From an uncultured Bacteroidota bacterium (GTDB lineage: Bacteria > Bacteroidota > Bacteroidia > B-17B0 > Aurantibacillaceae): a stretch of 64,000 bases of DNA. The notes beneath the pieces were generated by a model. It worked only from the letters and a program-made list of their open reading frames with translations. It was not told where the DNA came from and did no database searches. The translations under genes were made by a program, and so were the position numbers. The DNA lies in the NCBI GenBank assembly GCA_903893815.1, contig CAITNS010000067.1, positions 1-64,000 of the forward strand. The letters are read 5' to 3'. Numbering within the stretch: position 1 is the first letter of the stretch; each line of letters starts with the position of its first letter. This document shows, piece after piece, positions 55,471 to 62,927 of this stretch.

Positions 55471-57213
55471 ATGAAGGCATACAAACTCTTATTTATTTCC
55501 TTTCTTTTTTTAAGCTTCTCAGCTTTTGCACAACCTAAAAAAGAATACTACGATAGTGAACAATTAAAACTAAAATCCGAAACCAATATTGTAAAAGGTA
55601 TGCCACATGGACGCCATGTAGAATATTACAAAAATGGCAACGTATCGCGAAAAGGTTCATTTTACAACGGAAAAGAAGATAGTACGTGGTATTTTTATTA
55701 TGAAAATAAAGTTTTAAAAGCTATCGAAAATTACAATAGAGGTAAAAAAAACGGTCATAATTATTATTATTCCAAAACTAGTGAGTTAGCTCAAGAAACC
55801 GTTTTTAATCAAAATTTACCTGATAGTATTTGGACTTCGTACCATGAAAACAAAACGGTAAAAAGTCGCGAATCCTTTGCTAAAGGAAAAAAAACAGGTG
55901 ATTGGTTATATTATTTTGATAACGGACAATTAGAAAGTTCTGGAAAATTTGAAAATGATTTAAAAGAAGGCGAAGTAAAAACCTTTTATAAAAACGGAAA
56001 ACCTGCTTCTGTTTCCTCATTTTGTAAAGGCAAACCTTGTGGTAAGATTTTAGAATATTACGAAAATGGTCAACAAAAATTAGAAAAAGAATACGTGGAT
56101 TCTGTTGCTTTTGCCATTCACAATATGTGGAATGAATTAGGAAAACAAATTATTACAAATGGTTCCGGAACCATTACGGCACAATACAACAGTGGAATTA
56201 TTAAAGCTCAAGGCGCCTATAAAGAAGGCTTTATGAATGGCTTATGGCGCTACTTTCATCATAACGGGGAATTGGACTATGAAGCTAATTATGAAAAAGG
56301 CGTATTGAATGGTTTCTACTCTTCTTACTACCAAAATCATAAAGAAAAAAGCGAAGGCTGGTTTGTAAACGGAAAGAAAAACGGACTATGGAAATTCTTT
56401 ACCGAAAAAGGTGAAAAAGAAATGGAAGGAACATTAAAAGATGGTTTACGAAACGATAAATGGACTTACTATTACAGTAATGGGAATAAAGAATCAGAAG
56501 GATATTTTTTAGATGATAAACAAACAGGCACTTGGGAATATTTTTATCCAACTACCGAAAAATGGAAACAAGGTAATTTTGACAATGATTTAAAAACGGG
56601 CATTTGGACAACCTGGTTTGAGAACGGAAAAAAATTACAAGAAGGTTCTTATGTTGCTGGCAAAGAAAACGGCCAATGGCAAAGTTGGTATAACAATGGA
56701 CAATTAAAAGATCAAGGAAGTTTTAAAGATGCTCAAATTACGGGGTTATGGGAAGGTTGGTACATGAATGGAAAAGCTAACTACAAAGGAACTTATAACG
56801 AAAAAGGTAAAAAGCAAGGCTTTTGGGAATATTGGTTCGAAACTGGGCAGTACCGAGAAAAAGGTTCTTATGTAAGCGGAATTAAACATGGTCATTGGAC
56901 AAGCTACTACGAAAAAGGAAACTTTATTGATAGTGATGGTAATTACAGCAAAGGAAAACAACATGGCACTTGGACATACTACTATGAAACTGGCGGTATC
57001 ATGAAAACACAAGGCTTTAAAGATGGGCGTTTATCAGGGAAATCCATTTCTTATTTCTCTAACAACAAAATACAATCCGAAAGTAATTACAAAGTAGTTA
57101 GCGAAAAACGAAAAGGTAAAAAACAAAGTGTTGCACACGGCGATTGGGTTTTTTATGATAAAACAGGTAAAGAAATCAGCCGAATTGCCTATAAAAATGG
57201 TGTGAAAAAGTAA
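55471..57213 (+). CDS. secreted MORN-variant repeat protein (YwqK-like)
   Basis: This 580-residue protein has a signal peptide (cleavage near FSAFAQ, residue ~21) and about 20 tandem repeats of roughly 23 residues with the pattern NGx..GxY..GKxxGxWxxYY, of the MORN_2 type. Proteins of this type are often labelled YwqK-family antitoxins, but no toxin is adjacent and a secretion signal is present, so an antitoxin role is unlikely here. It is more likely a periplasmic or surface beta-sheet scaffold. Confidence 0.85.
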   Translation: MKAYKLLFISFLFLSFSAFAQPKKEYYDSEQLKLKSETNIVKGMPHGRHVEYYKNGNVSRKGSFYNGKEDSTWYFYYENKVLKAIENYNRGKKNGHNYYYSKTSELAQETVFNQNLPDSIWTSYHENKTVKSRESFAKGKKTGDWLYYFDNGQLESSGKFENDLKEGEVKTFYKNGKPASVSSFCKGKPCGKILEYYENGQQKLEKEYVDSVAFAIHNMWNELGKQIITNGSGTITAQYNSGIIKAQGAYKEGFMNGLWRYFHHNGELDYEANYEKGVLNGFYSSYYQNHKEKSEGWFVNGKKNGLWKFFTEKGEKEMEGTLKDGLRNDKWTYYYSNGNKESEGYFLDDKQTGTWEYFYPTTEKWKQGNFDNDLKTGIWTTWFENGKKLQEGSYVAGKENGQWQSWYNNGQLKDQGSFKDAQITGLWEGWYMNGKANYKGTYNEKGKKQGFWEYWFETGQYREKGSYVSGIKHGHWTSYYEKGNFIDSDGNYSKGKQHGTWTYYYETGGIMKTQGFKDGRLSGKSISYFSNNKIQSESNYKVVSEKRKGKKQSVAHGDWVFYDKTGKEISRIAYKNGVKK

Positions 57214-57275
57214 CCAATAAATAATATAAATTTAATTTAATAAAAAAGTATATTTACTTAAATAAAAAATACTCT

Positions 57276-58106
57276 ATGCTTTTAAAAATTAAACTTTTTT
57301 TCTTAACCACTTCAGTTGTTATTTTAATAAGTTCGTGCGGAGGAAATAAACAAGAAGAACTAAATACAACAGACGATGAAATACAAGCTGTTGGTCTTGA
57401 TTCTCAAAAAATTTCAGCACAAAATGTATTTAATACGATTTCATCTAGAGCTACCATTTTGGAATTAACAAAATTATCAAATGCAGAATACAATGTTCAA
57501 TTATTAAATAATCCCAACGACGTAAGTAGATATTTATTAGAAAGTAGTAGAGCCCTTAATTTGGGCGTATATGGCGCAGATTTAAACGTAGCAAGCATTT
57601 ACGACCAAACTCAAGAATCGATGTTGTTTTTTAAATGCGTTAGTATTATTGCTAAAAGTATTGGTGTCAGTAATTCTTTTGATGAAAATATGGGAGATCG
57701 CATGACTGCTAATCAATCTAACAGAGATTCAACTTTAAGTATTATTACGCAAGCTTTTAAAAGTGCTGATGAAACTTTAAGAAAAAATAATCGCCCTGGC
57801 ACATCTTCTTTATTAGTTGCTGGTGCTTGGATTGAAGGTCTTTATATAGCATGCCAAACAGCTAAGGAAACTAAAAACGAACCAATCGTAAAAGAAATAT
57901 TCGCACAAAAAGAATCGTTAGATAATTTAATGGAATTGTTACTATCCTCTAAATTACCTGATGAAACCGCTTATGTTTTAGAGGATTTAAAAGCAGTTAA
58001 ACTAATTATAGATTCAAAAACGGATAATGTATTTACATTAAATGCGATGAAAGAATTAGATTCAAAAATTACAGATCTTAGAACTAAAATCATTTCTTCT
58101 AAATAA
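57276..58106 (+). CDS. lipoprotein of unknown function
   Basis: The 276-residue protein has a lipoprotein signal (lipobox LISSC, about residue 21) followed by GGNKQEE. The rest is mainly alpha-helical, with a segment around LLVAGAWIEGLYIACQTAKE, and no domain I can name. It lies 3 bp upstream of the gamma-carbonic anhydrase gene and may be co-transcribed with it. Function unknown. Confidence 0.7.
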   Translation: MLLKIKLFFLTTSVVILISSCGGNKQEELNTTDDEIQAVGLDSQKISAQNVFNTISSRATILELTKLSNAEYNVQLLNNPNDVSRYLLESSRALNLGVYGADLNVASIYDQTQESMLFFKCVSIIAKSIGVSNSFDENMGDRMTANQSNRDSTLSIITQAFKSADETLRKNNRPGTSSLLVAGAWIEGLYIACQTAKETKNEPIVKEIFAQKESLDNLMELLLSSKLPDETAYVLEDLKAVKLIIDSKTDNVFTLNAMKELDSKITDLRTKIISSK

Positions 58107-58109
58107 ACT

Positions 58110-58622
58110 ATGGCATTTATTTTACCTGTTAATGGAATTGAACCCTATTTAGGAAAAAACACCTTTGTAGCGCCTAACGCAACTATTGTTGGCGATGTTA
58201 TTTGTGGCGAAGACTGTAGCTTTTGGTTTAATGCCGTTGTAAGAGGCGATGTAAATTCTATCCGTTTAGGAAATAAAGTTAATATTCAGGATGGTGCGGT
58301 GATACATTGTACTTATCAAAAAACAAAAACAGTATTAGGTAACAATGTTTCAGTTGGGCATAACGCTATTGTACATGGTAGTTTAGTTCACGATAATGTA
58401 TTAATTGGTATGGGCGCAATAGTAATGGATAATTGCGAAATTGGCTCTAATTCCATTATTGCTGCAGGAGCTGTATTAACAGAAGGCACCATTGTACCAA
58501 GTGGTTGTATTTATGCTGGTGTACCCGCTAAAAAAGTAAAAGATATTTCAGAAGAGTTAATTAATGGTGAAATCAATCGCATTGCCAATAATTATTTGAT
58601 GTATAGCGGCTGGTTTAAATAA
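58110..58622 (+). CDS. gamma-class carbonic anhydrase family protein
   Basis: This left-handed beta-helix protein (170 aa) belongs to the family that includes Cam and CaiE/PaaY. The metal ligands expected for an active enzyme are visible as H66 (GAVIH), H84 and H89 (GHNAIVHG). PaaY-type members act as thioesterases near paa clusters, and this gene lies a few kilobases from paaG, but it is not in that operon. The lipoprotein gene upstream ends 3 bp before its ATG. Confidence 0.88.
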   Translation: MAFILPVNGIEPYLGKNTFVAPNATIVGDVICGEDCSFWFNAVVRGDVNSIRLGNKVNIQDGAVIHCTYQKTKTVLGNNVSVGHNAIVHGSLVHDNVLIGMGAIVMDNCEIGSNSIIAAGAVLTEGTIVPSGCIYAGVPAKKVKDISEELINGEINRIANNYLMYSGWFK

Positions 58623-58659
58623 GTTTCCTAGAATTCCAAAAAATACCTTAAAGACATAC

Positions 58660-58840
58660 TCAACATAGAATTCATCTATCATACGTTAGTAAGTGTGCGG
58701 CTGCTTTTGACGAAACGGTGTGAACTACAATTTTTTTGGTGGAATTGCGCAGACCTTTCGAGCGAAAAAAGAATTGGAGTTGGCGTTTCGTCTTGATTTT
58801 TTTTGTTACTTTTTTTCATCAAGGAAAAAAAGTAAATAAT
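58660..58840. repeat. intergenic repeat-like element with a TTTTTTT hairpin
   Basis: No gene. The stretch TTTCGTCTTGATTTTTTTTG (58786-58805) leads into a perfect hairpin, TTACTTTTTTTC-ATCAAG-GAAAAAAAGTAA (58806-58835). I recognise similar sequence from other Bacteroidota spacers. An ORF across it is not convincing. Confidence 0.6.
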
Positions 58841-58863
58841 AATTATATCTTCTATTTAACAAC

Positions 58864-59061
58864 CTATTCTTTCAATTTACATGTAGTTTCGCTCGCCGAA
58901 AGCGACTTGCAATGCTTTTTAGCATAACTCTTTGTTGATTCAATTGTTCCGGCTATATAGGTGCCATTTGAGCTCGAACATTCACAGGTTCTTTCTTTTT
59001 TACAAGAAAAACAAAAAAATAGAGCTGATATGGCACAAATTGTAATAATTTTCATCTTCAT
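58864..59061 (-). CDS. small lipoprotein, cysteine-rich
   Basis: The 65-residue protein has a lipoprotein signal with lipobox FFCFSC (about residues 15-20) and, after it, a short domain with CECSSS, HCKSL and TTCKLKE cysteines. It looks like a small exported protein of a type common in Bacteroidota. Function unknown. It is divergent from rpsU, with a 106-bp gap holding the rpsU promoter. Confidence 0.7.
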   Translation of the reverse strand: MKMKIITICAISALFFCFSCKKERTCECSSSNGTYIAGTIESTKSYAKKHCKSLSASETTCKLKE

Positions 59062-59103
59062 AAGGATTGTAACGCTAAAATAAACAATTAATTGCTAATA
59101 ATT

Positions 59104-59135
59104 TTTGGTTTTTGGCTAATTAGTCTATATATTTG
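59104..59135 (+). promoter_or_regulatory. promoter of rpsU
   Basis: The -33 element is TTTG (59104-59107), the -7 element is TATATTTG (59128-59135), and the spacer is 20 bp. There is no Shine-Dalgarno before the ATG at 59168. Confidence 0.65.
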
Positions 59136-59167
59136 CAACCCAAATTAAAAATTAATAAACTCATATA

Positions 59168-59365
59168 ATGTTAATAGTAGCAGTAAAAGAAGGTGAAAGC
59201 ATCGAAAAAGCTTTAAAAAAGTTCAAAAAGAAATTTGAAAAAACAGGTGTTGTAAAACAATTGCGTTCTCGTAAAAATTTCGAAAAACCATCTATCACAA
59301 ATAGACAAACTCGCATTAAAGCTGTTTACAAGCAAAAAATGCAATTGGGTTTGGCTGCTGAATAG
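59168..59365 (+). CDS. rpsU: 30S ribosomal protein bS21
   Basis: bS21 is a small subunit protein that in Bacteroidota is linked to sequestering the 16S anti-Shine-Dalgarno. The protein (65 aa) opens with VAVKEGESIEKALKKFKKKF and is basic throughout, with an RSRKNFEKPS segment. The gene is followed by a long hairpin (59392-59443) whose T-tract runs into the xerC ATG. Confidence 0.95.
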   Translation: MLIVAVKEGESIEKALKKFKKKFEKTGVVKQLRSRKNFEKPSITNRQTRIKAVYKQKMQLGLAAE

Positions 59366-59391
59366 GCACTTTTCACAAAAATTATATATTT

Positions 59392-59446
59392 AACCTAAGG
59401 TTATTGCGAATTTTAAAGCTAAATTCGTTATAAGCTTAGGTTTTTT
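59392..59446 (+). terminator. long hairpin between rpsU and xerC, terminator or leader
   Basis: AACCTAAGGTTATTGCGAAT...(arm to 59413) pairs with ATTCGTTATAAGCTTAGGTT (59423-59442) over about 22 bp with three mismatches; TTTTTT follows and the ATG of xerC comes at once (59447). It can act as a terminator for rpsU or as an attenuator for xerC. Confidence 0.75.
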
Positions 59447-60337
59447 ATGTTTGATAAGCAACTACATCTATTTTTTGACTACTTAACGTACGAAAAAAAG
59501 TACTCCACTCACACGGTTACTTCTTACAAAAACGATATTGCTCAATTTATAGCCTTTATCAACCCTCAAAACGAGGAAATAAGCTCCGAAGAAATCAACT
59601 ACCAACAAATCCGCGCTTGGGTTTCAGAACTCATTAAACACAAAATAGCCGCCCGAAGTATCAATCGCAAATTATCGGCACTTAAATCTTTCTTTAAATT
59701 CTTGCAGCGTCAGCAAATTATTGAGGTAAACCCGATGTCCAAAATTTCGGGGCCAAAAACACCGAAACGTCTGCCCTCTTTTGTTGATGAACACCAAATG
59801 GAAGATTTATTTACCGAAGTGAAATTTGACGAAGGCTTTGTTGGACAGCGAGATAAATTAATATTGGACCTTTTTTACCAAACAGGCATTAGGCGATCAG
59901 AATTAACGCATTTAAAGGAATTGGATTTGGATTTATTTAACTCTACCATCAAAGTATTGGGTAAACGAAATAAAGAACGCATGCTTCCAATTTCTTTAGC
60001 CTTAAAACGTAACCTTGAAACCTATTTGCAAGTAAAAAAGGAACTAAACTTATCAAATCCTATGTTGTTGGTTAGCGAGAAAGGTACTACACTAAGCGAA
60101 CAAGCTGCTTACAAATTGGTGAAGAAATATCTTTCTCAAATTACCACTATAAAAAAGAAAAGCCCACACGTTTTACGACACACCTTTGCAACGCACCTTT
60201 TAAATAATGGCGCTGATATTAATGCCGTGAAAGATTTGTTGGGGCATGCTAATTTAAGTGCTACTCAAGTTTACACACATAACACGATAGATAAACTCAA
60301 AAAATCATACAAACAAGCTCACCCACGAGGTGATTAA
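59447..60337 (+). CDS. xerC: tyrosine recombinase, XerC-like
   Basis: XerC/D recombinases resolve chromosome dimers. The protein has an N-terminal SAM-like domain (about 1-95) and the catalytic set R149, K173, H241, R244, H267 and Y276 in HVLRHTFATHLL and LGHANLSATQVYTH. The 296-residue length matches the family. The position beside rpsU and hpf is a common housekeeping layout in this phylum, so a mobile-element integrase is unlikely. Confidence 0.9.
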   Translation: MFDKQLHLFFDYLTYEKKYSTHTVTSYKNDIAQFIAFINPQNEEISSEEINYQQIRAWVSELIKHKIAARSINRKLSALKSFFKFLQRQQIIEVNPMSKISGPKTPKRLPSFVDEHQMEDLFTEVKFDEGFVGQRDKLILDLFYQTGIRRSELTHLKELDLDLFNSTIKVLGKRNKERMLPISLALKRNLETYLQVKKELNLSNPMLLVSEKGTTLSEQAAYKLVKKYLSQITTIKKKSPHVLRHTFATHLLNNGADINAVKDLLGHANLSATQVYTHNTIDKLKKSYKQAHPRGD

Positions 60338-60365
60338 AATATTACAATTAACAGAGTATAAACCA

Positions 60366-60394
60366 ATCTGCCTATGCACTAGGCTTCGGCAGAT
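60366..60394 (+). promoter_or_regulatory. hairpin in the hpf leader
   Basis: ATCTGCC (60366-60372) pairs with GGCAGAT (60388-60394). A competing inner hairpin, GCCTA (60370-60374) / TAGGC (60380-60384), shares bases with it. It ends 16 bp before the AGGAGG. Confidence 0.5.
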
Positions 60395-60409
60395 AAAAAA
60401 CACAAAAAC

Positions 60410-60415
60410 AGGAGG
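60410..60415 (+). promoter_or_regulatory. strong Shine-Dalgarno of hpf
   Basis: AGGAGG lies 7 bases before the ATG at 60423. Most genes in this window have no such site; here it decides the start. Confidence 0.7.
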
Positions 60416-60422
60416 ATTTATT

Positions 60423-60743
60423 ATGACAACAAACATCCAATCAGTGCACTTTGATGCAGACAAAAAGTTAATTGAATTTGCTCACGAAAAAATGAACAAA
60501 CTAAAAACCTTTCACGATGGTTTAATAAATGGCGAAGTGATTATGCGTTTAGATAAATCATCTAACAGCGAAAATAAAGTAGCTGAAATAAAAATTTTAG
60601 CAAAAGGTCAAGAATTGTTTTCAAAAAAACAATCGGCTTCTTTCGAAGAATCGATTGATTTGGCTTGCGAAGCTTTAAAATCTCAAATTAAAAAACATAA
60701 AGATAAACAAGCAGGTGCTAAAGTAAATATTGATGATTTATAG
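60423..60743 (+). CDS. hpf: ribosome hibernation promoting factor (HPF/YfiA)
   Basis: This is a short-form HPF (106 aa) that binds the 30S decoding centre and inactivates ribosomes in stationary phase. It opens with TTNIQSVHFDADKKLIEFAHE and continues IKILAKGQELFSKKQSASFEE, as in the family. I choose the ATG at 60423 because of the AGGAGG and hairpin just upstream; an earlier ATG at 60330 would add 31 unrelated residues. A terminator follows. Confidence 0.9.
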   Translation: MTTNIQSVHFDADKKLIEFAHEKMNKLKTFHDGLINGEVIMRLDKSSNSENKVAEIKILAKGQELFSKKQSASFEESIDLACEALKSQIKKHKDKQAGAKVNIDDL

Positions 60744-60763
60744 ATTGTAAATTAATTATTTTT

Positions 60764-60792
60764 AAAAGGAGCTAAAGATTTAGCTCCTTTTT
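60764..60792. terminator. hairpin terminator after hpf
   Basis: AAAAGGAGCTAAA-GA-TTTAGCTCCTTTT with A- and T-tracts. It lies between hpf and the convergent AbiEii-like gene and may serve both. Confidence 0.8.
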
Positions 60793-60822
60793 TATTGCAT
60801 CAAAATCTCATTTTTTCAGTAC

Positions 60823-61479
60823 TTAACTTAAAGTATTTATAAAACTTATTATATCAAGTTTAATTAAAGCCCAATGCTTTCCTCTCATGCAGATAGGTTC
60901 AAAATCATTATCTGCATTTTCAAACTCCTTAAATTTTTGTTTTAATTCATCTCTTTTATGAGCGTATGGATGCCTTTTTTCGTGCAATGCAAACATAGTA
61001 TCAGCGCTATAATAATTCATCAACTCGTGAATATCCCAAAAATCTTTTTTTCTACCTCCTCTGCTAACAACATCTACTTTCATAGCAATAATTTCATCAA
61101 TACTTGCTAACCTAATATTATCAATTAGTACAACATTATCTATAAATGAATCATTGGCGTAAAACACATCAAGCTTTATGCTATTTTCGGCACTCTCTCC
61201 TATGAAATACGATTTACCAAAACCTATAAGGTCATCGTTACTAGTATCGACATAAGGATACGTGTTACGCAAAAAAATATTAATTGCATCAAAATCAATA
61301 GTGCCGTATACAGCATCTGTGAACAAATCTATATCAACCGATTCTCTATGACCTCTGTATAAACTCAAAGCAGTTCCTCCAACCAATCTAAACTCTTTAA
61401 ATTCATCTGCTACCATTAACGTTTTTAGTATGCTGTGAAGTAATGGTGTTACTGTATTATAATATAGTTTATCCGCCAT
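60823..61479 (-). CDS. AbiEii/AbiGii-type nucleotidyltransferase toxin
   Basis: This 218-residue protein has the nucleotidyltransferase core expected of AbiEii toxins: LVGGTALSL (G34, G35) and the metal pair D49 and D51 in ESVDIDLFTD. A further segment IDEIIAMKVDVVSRGGRKKDFWDIHEL is also typical. AbiE-type toxins modify a cellular target, in some cases tRNA. The 11-bp overlap with the antitoxin gene shows they form an operon. Function as a defence or toxin-antitoxin system is inference from the family. Confidence 0.85.
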   Translation of the reverse strand: MADKLYYNTVTPLLHSILKTLMVADEFKEFRLVGGTALSLYRGHRESVDIDLFTDAVYGTIDFDAINIFLRNTYPYVDTSNDDLIGFGKSYFIGESAENSIKLDVFYANDSFIDNVVLIDNIRLASIDEIIAMKVDVVSRGGRKKDFWDIHELMNYYSADTMFALHEKRHPYAHKRDELKQKFKEFENADNDFEPICMRGKHWALIKLDIISFINTLS

Positions 61480-61930
61480 TTGAACTTATAATTTCATTCA
61501 CAATTTCTTTTCCATAAAATCGTGTAATCTCTTTTTTTTCAATCTCATTACCTCGCTCAAAAACTCTTTTAATAACCGCTTTTTTTTGCTTCTTCCAATC
61601 AATTTTCTCCATTTTCGTATCCCAAAACAACACAGGTCTTAACTTTAATAAATCTGGCTGCTCGGTATTTTGTTTTCGCTTCTCTTCCTCTATATCATAG
61701 TAAAGTTGTAATATCATAAAATATCCTTCTTCCATATTAAGCGCTTGCTCTATTTTTAAAGCTAAGCCAATATTCATTTTTCTTTTTGTTTTAGTTATAG
61801 AAACTAAAGTTTGCGGATATTCTTGTAACGACAAAGCAAAACGCCCCTTCGCTAACTTACGTTGTTTAAGTTCTCGTTCAAGTATAATACCAGGATGAAT
61901 GCCTTTAATGATATTAAATTCAGTTTTCAT
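61469..61930 (-). CDS. helix-turn-helix antitoxin of the AbiEii-like pair
   Basis: The 153-residue protein has a helix-turn-helix domain near the N-terminus (about 15-75, HPGIILERELKQRKLAKGRF and LVSITKTKRKMNIGLALKIEQ) and a basic C-terminal region. Its order, upstream of the nucleotidyltransferase with an 11-bp overlap, is that of an antitoxin. The ATG follows a -7 element by only a few bases and lies beside a perfect palindrome, which suggests self-repression. Confidence 0.8.
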   Translation of the reverse strand: MKTEFNIIKGIHPGIILERELKQRKLAKGRFALSLQEYPQTLVSITKTKRKMNIGLALKIEQALNMEEGYFMILQLYYDIEEEKRKQNTEQPDLLKLRPVLFWDTKMEKIDWKKQKKAVIKRVFERGNEIEKKEITRFYGKEIVNEIISSNGG

Positions 61931-61934
61931 ATTA

Positions 61935-61942
61935 CAAATATA
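61935..61942 (-). promoter_or_regulatory. -7 element (TATATTTG) of the AbiEii-like pair
   Basis: TATATTTG on the minus strand, four bases from the antitoxin ATG at 61930. The short leader suggests a nearly leaderless transcript. Confidence 0.6.
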
Positions 61943-61956
61943 AACAATTTTGTTTA
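61941..61956. promoter_or_regulatory. palindromic operator candidate of the AbiEii-like pair
   Basis: TAAACAA-TT-TTGTTTA is a perfect 7-bp inverted repeat with a 2-bp centre, overlapping the -7 element. It is a natural site for the HTH antitoxin. Confidence 0.6.
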
Positions 61957-62089
61957 CATACTTTTGTTAATTTTTGATTTGAATAGTAGCGTTTTGTAAA
62001 CCTTTATTATCACCTCATCCCAAATTTACTGACTTTTTTGCGCTTTTTCTGAATGAAAATCTACGATACATAGTAGATTCTACAAAATA

Positions 62090-62113
62090 TCAATCTTTTT
62101 AATATATTTGAAA
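62090..62113. repeat. direct repeat, left copy, flanking the HipBST-like module
   Basis: This 24-bp segment (AATCTTTTTAATATATTTGA within it) is identical to 63977-64000 at the end of the window. The left copy leads into a broken oxidoreductase gene. Confidence 0.9.
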
Positions 62114-62251
62114 GTGCAACAAAAACCAACCATCAATATTATAGGAGCAGGTATTTCGGGCTTATCAGCTGGATGTTATTTGCAAATGAATGGTTTAAAT
62201 CGCAGATTTTTCGATAATAGTCGTATTATCATAATTAAAAATGCGCTTTAA
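62108..62251 (+). pseudogene. 5' fragment of an FAD/NAD(P)-dependent oxidoreductase gene
   Basis: The reading frame encodes INIIGAGISGLSAGCYLQMN, the first Rossmann strand-helix of a phytoene-desaturase-like FAD enzyme with the GxGxxG motif, then loses resemblance and stops after 47 codons. A TTG at 62108 overlaps a TATATTTG -7-like element, so the GTG at 62114 is a likelier original start. The same upstream sequence occurs at the right end of the window, where the intact gene probably begins. The rest of 61957-62376 holds no other gene. Confidence 0.8.
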
Positions 62252-62302
62252 TACACTTTGCCTGTTTTTCTAAGTAACAACAATTAATACTACAAAAAGT
62301 GC

Positions 62303-62316
62303 ATTTAAATACGCAA
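62303..62316. promoter_or_regulatory. operator candidate 1 of the HipBST-like module
   Basis: ATTTAAATACGCAA, identical to 62352-62365. It lies upstream of the -7 element TATATTTG (62343-62350). Confidence 0.6.
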
Positions 62317-62342
62317 ATAAGCATAAATATGTTTATTATTTA

Positions 62343-62350
62343 TATATTTG
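62343..62350 (+). promoter_or_regulatory. -7 element (TATATTTG) of the HipBST-like module
   Basis: TATATTTG, 26 bases before the hipB ATG and between the two operator copies. Confidence 0.55.
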
Positions 62351-62365
62351 TATTTAAATACGCAA
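62350..62365. promoter_or_regulatory. operator candidate 2 of the HipBST-like module
   Basis: GTATTTAAATACGCAA; the part GTATTTAAATAC is a perfect 12-bp palindrome. It starts at the last base of the -7 element, so binding here would block transcription. Confidence 0.6.
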
Positions 62366-62376
62366 TTTAACGCACA

Positions 62377-62583
62377 ATGAATATAGAAAAAATAAGCGAG
62401 TATTTAAAAAATAGGCGAAATACCTTACGCATACTACAAAAGGATTTAGCAGAGCTTTCGGGAGTTAGTTTACGCACAATTATTCAAATTGAAAATGGTG
62501 CTGGTAATCCTTCTATTGAAACATTAAATAAATTAACAAAGGTTTTGGGTGTGGAGATAGAGTTTAAAATTATTAATAAATAA
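62377..62583 (+). CDS. hipB: HipB-like XRE antitoxin/repressor
   Basis: The 68-residue protein is a single XRE helix-turn-helix domain: QKDLAELSGVSLRTIIQIENG (about 21-41) is typical, ending in KVLGVEIEF. In HipBST modules HipB binds DNA and represses the operon. It lies 2 bp before the hipS-like gene. Two operator-like repeats precede it. Confidence 0.87.
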   Translation: MNIEKISEYLKNRRNTLRILQKDLAELSGVSLRTIIQIENGAGNPSIETLNKLTKVLGVEIEFKIINK

Positions 62584-62585
62584 AA

Positions 62586-62900
62586 ATGTCAAAAGAAGGA
62601 ATTGTATACGTTAATAATGAAGTGGCTGGTAATATTAATTATCAAGATGGGTTCTATATTTTTAAATACAATGATGCTTACTTTAATAACTCTCAAAAAA
62701 AAGCCATAAGTGTAACCTTACCCAAAACACAACAAGAGTATAAATCCAAAACATTATTTCCATTCTTTTTTAATATGTTAAGCGAAGGTGTTAATAGAAA
62801 ATTACAATGTCGCCATTTACAAATTGATGAAAACGATTATTTTGGATTACTGCTTGCAACTAGTGGAACCGAAACTATAGGAGCAGTAAGTGTAATCTAA
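62586..62900 (+). CDS. hipS: HipS-like antitoxin (HipA N-terminal subdomain as a separate protein)
   Basis: This 104-residue protein matches the N-subdomain 1 of HipA (VYVNNEVAGNINYQDGFYIFKY, then SVTLPKTQQEY and FPFFFNMLSEGVNRK). In E. coli O127 HipBST this part is a separate gene, hipS, and is the true antitoxin. The sequence here has no tryptophan, whereas the E. coli HipS mechanism is described as using a Trp (W65). The gene lies between hipB and hipT with short gaps (2 and 27 bp). Confidence 0.85.
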   Translation: MSKEGIVYVNNEVAGNINYQDGFYIFKYNDAYFNNSQKKAISVTLPKTQQEYKSKTLFPFFFNMLSEGVNRKLQCRHLQIDENDYFGLLLATSGTETIGAVSVI

Positions 62901-62927
62901 ATAGCTATCGAGACTTAATATAAAAAA

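Noticed and set aside
55471-57213. YwqK-type antitoxin
   Set aside because: A signal peptide is present and no toxin gene is adjacent; a secreted repeat protein is a better call.
58736-58927. 63-aa plus-strand frame
   Set aside because: It runs through the T-rich hairpin repeat and overlaps the small lipoprotein gene; the composition is not protein-like.
59447-60337. Integrase of a mobile island
   Set aside because: Length, motifs and the rpsU-hpf context fit housekeeping XerC; the accessory genes start after the hpf terminator.
60330-60422. N-terminal extension of hpf
   Set aside because: The extra 31 residues do not match HPF and cross a hairpin; AGGAGG supports the ATG at 60423.
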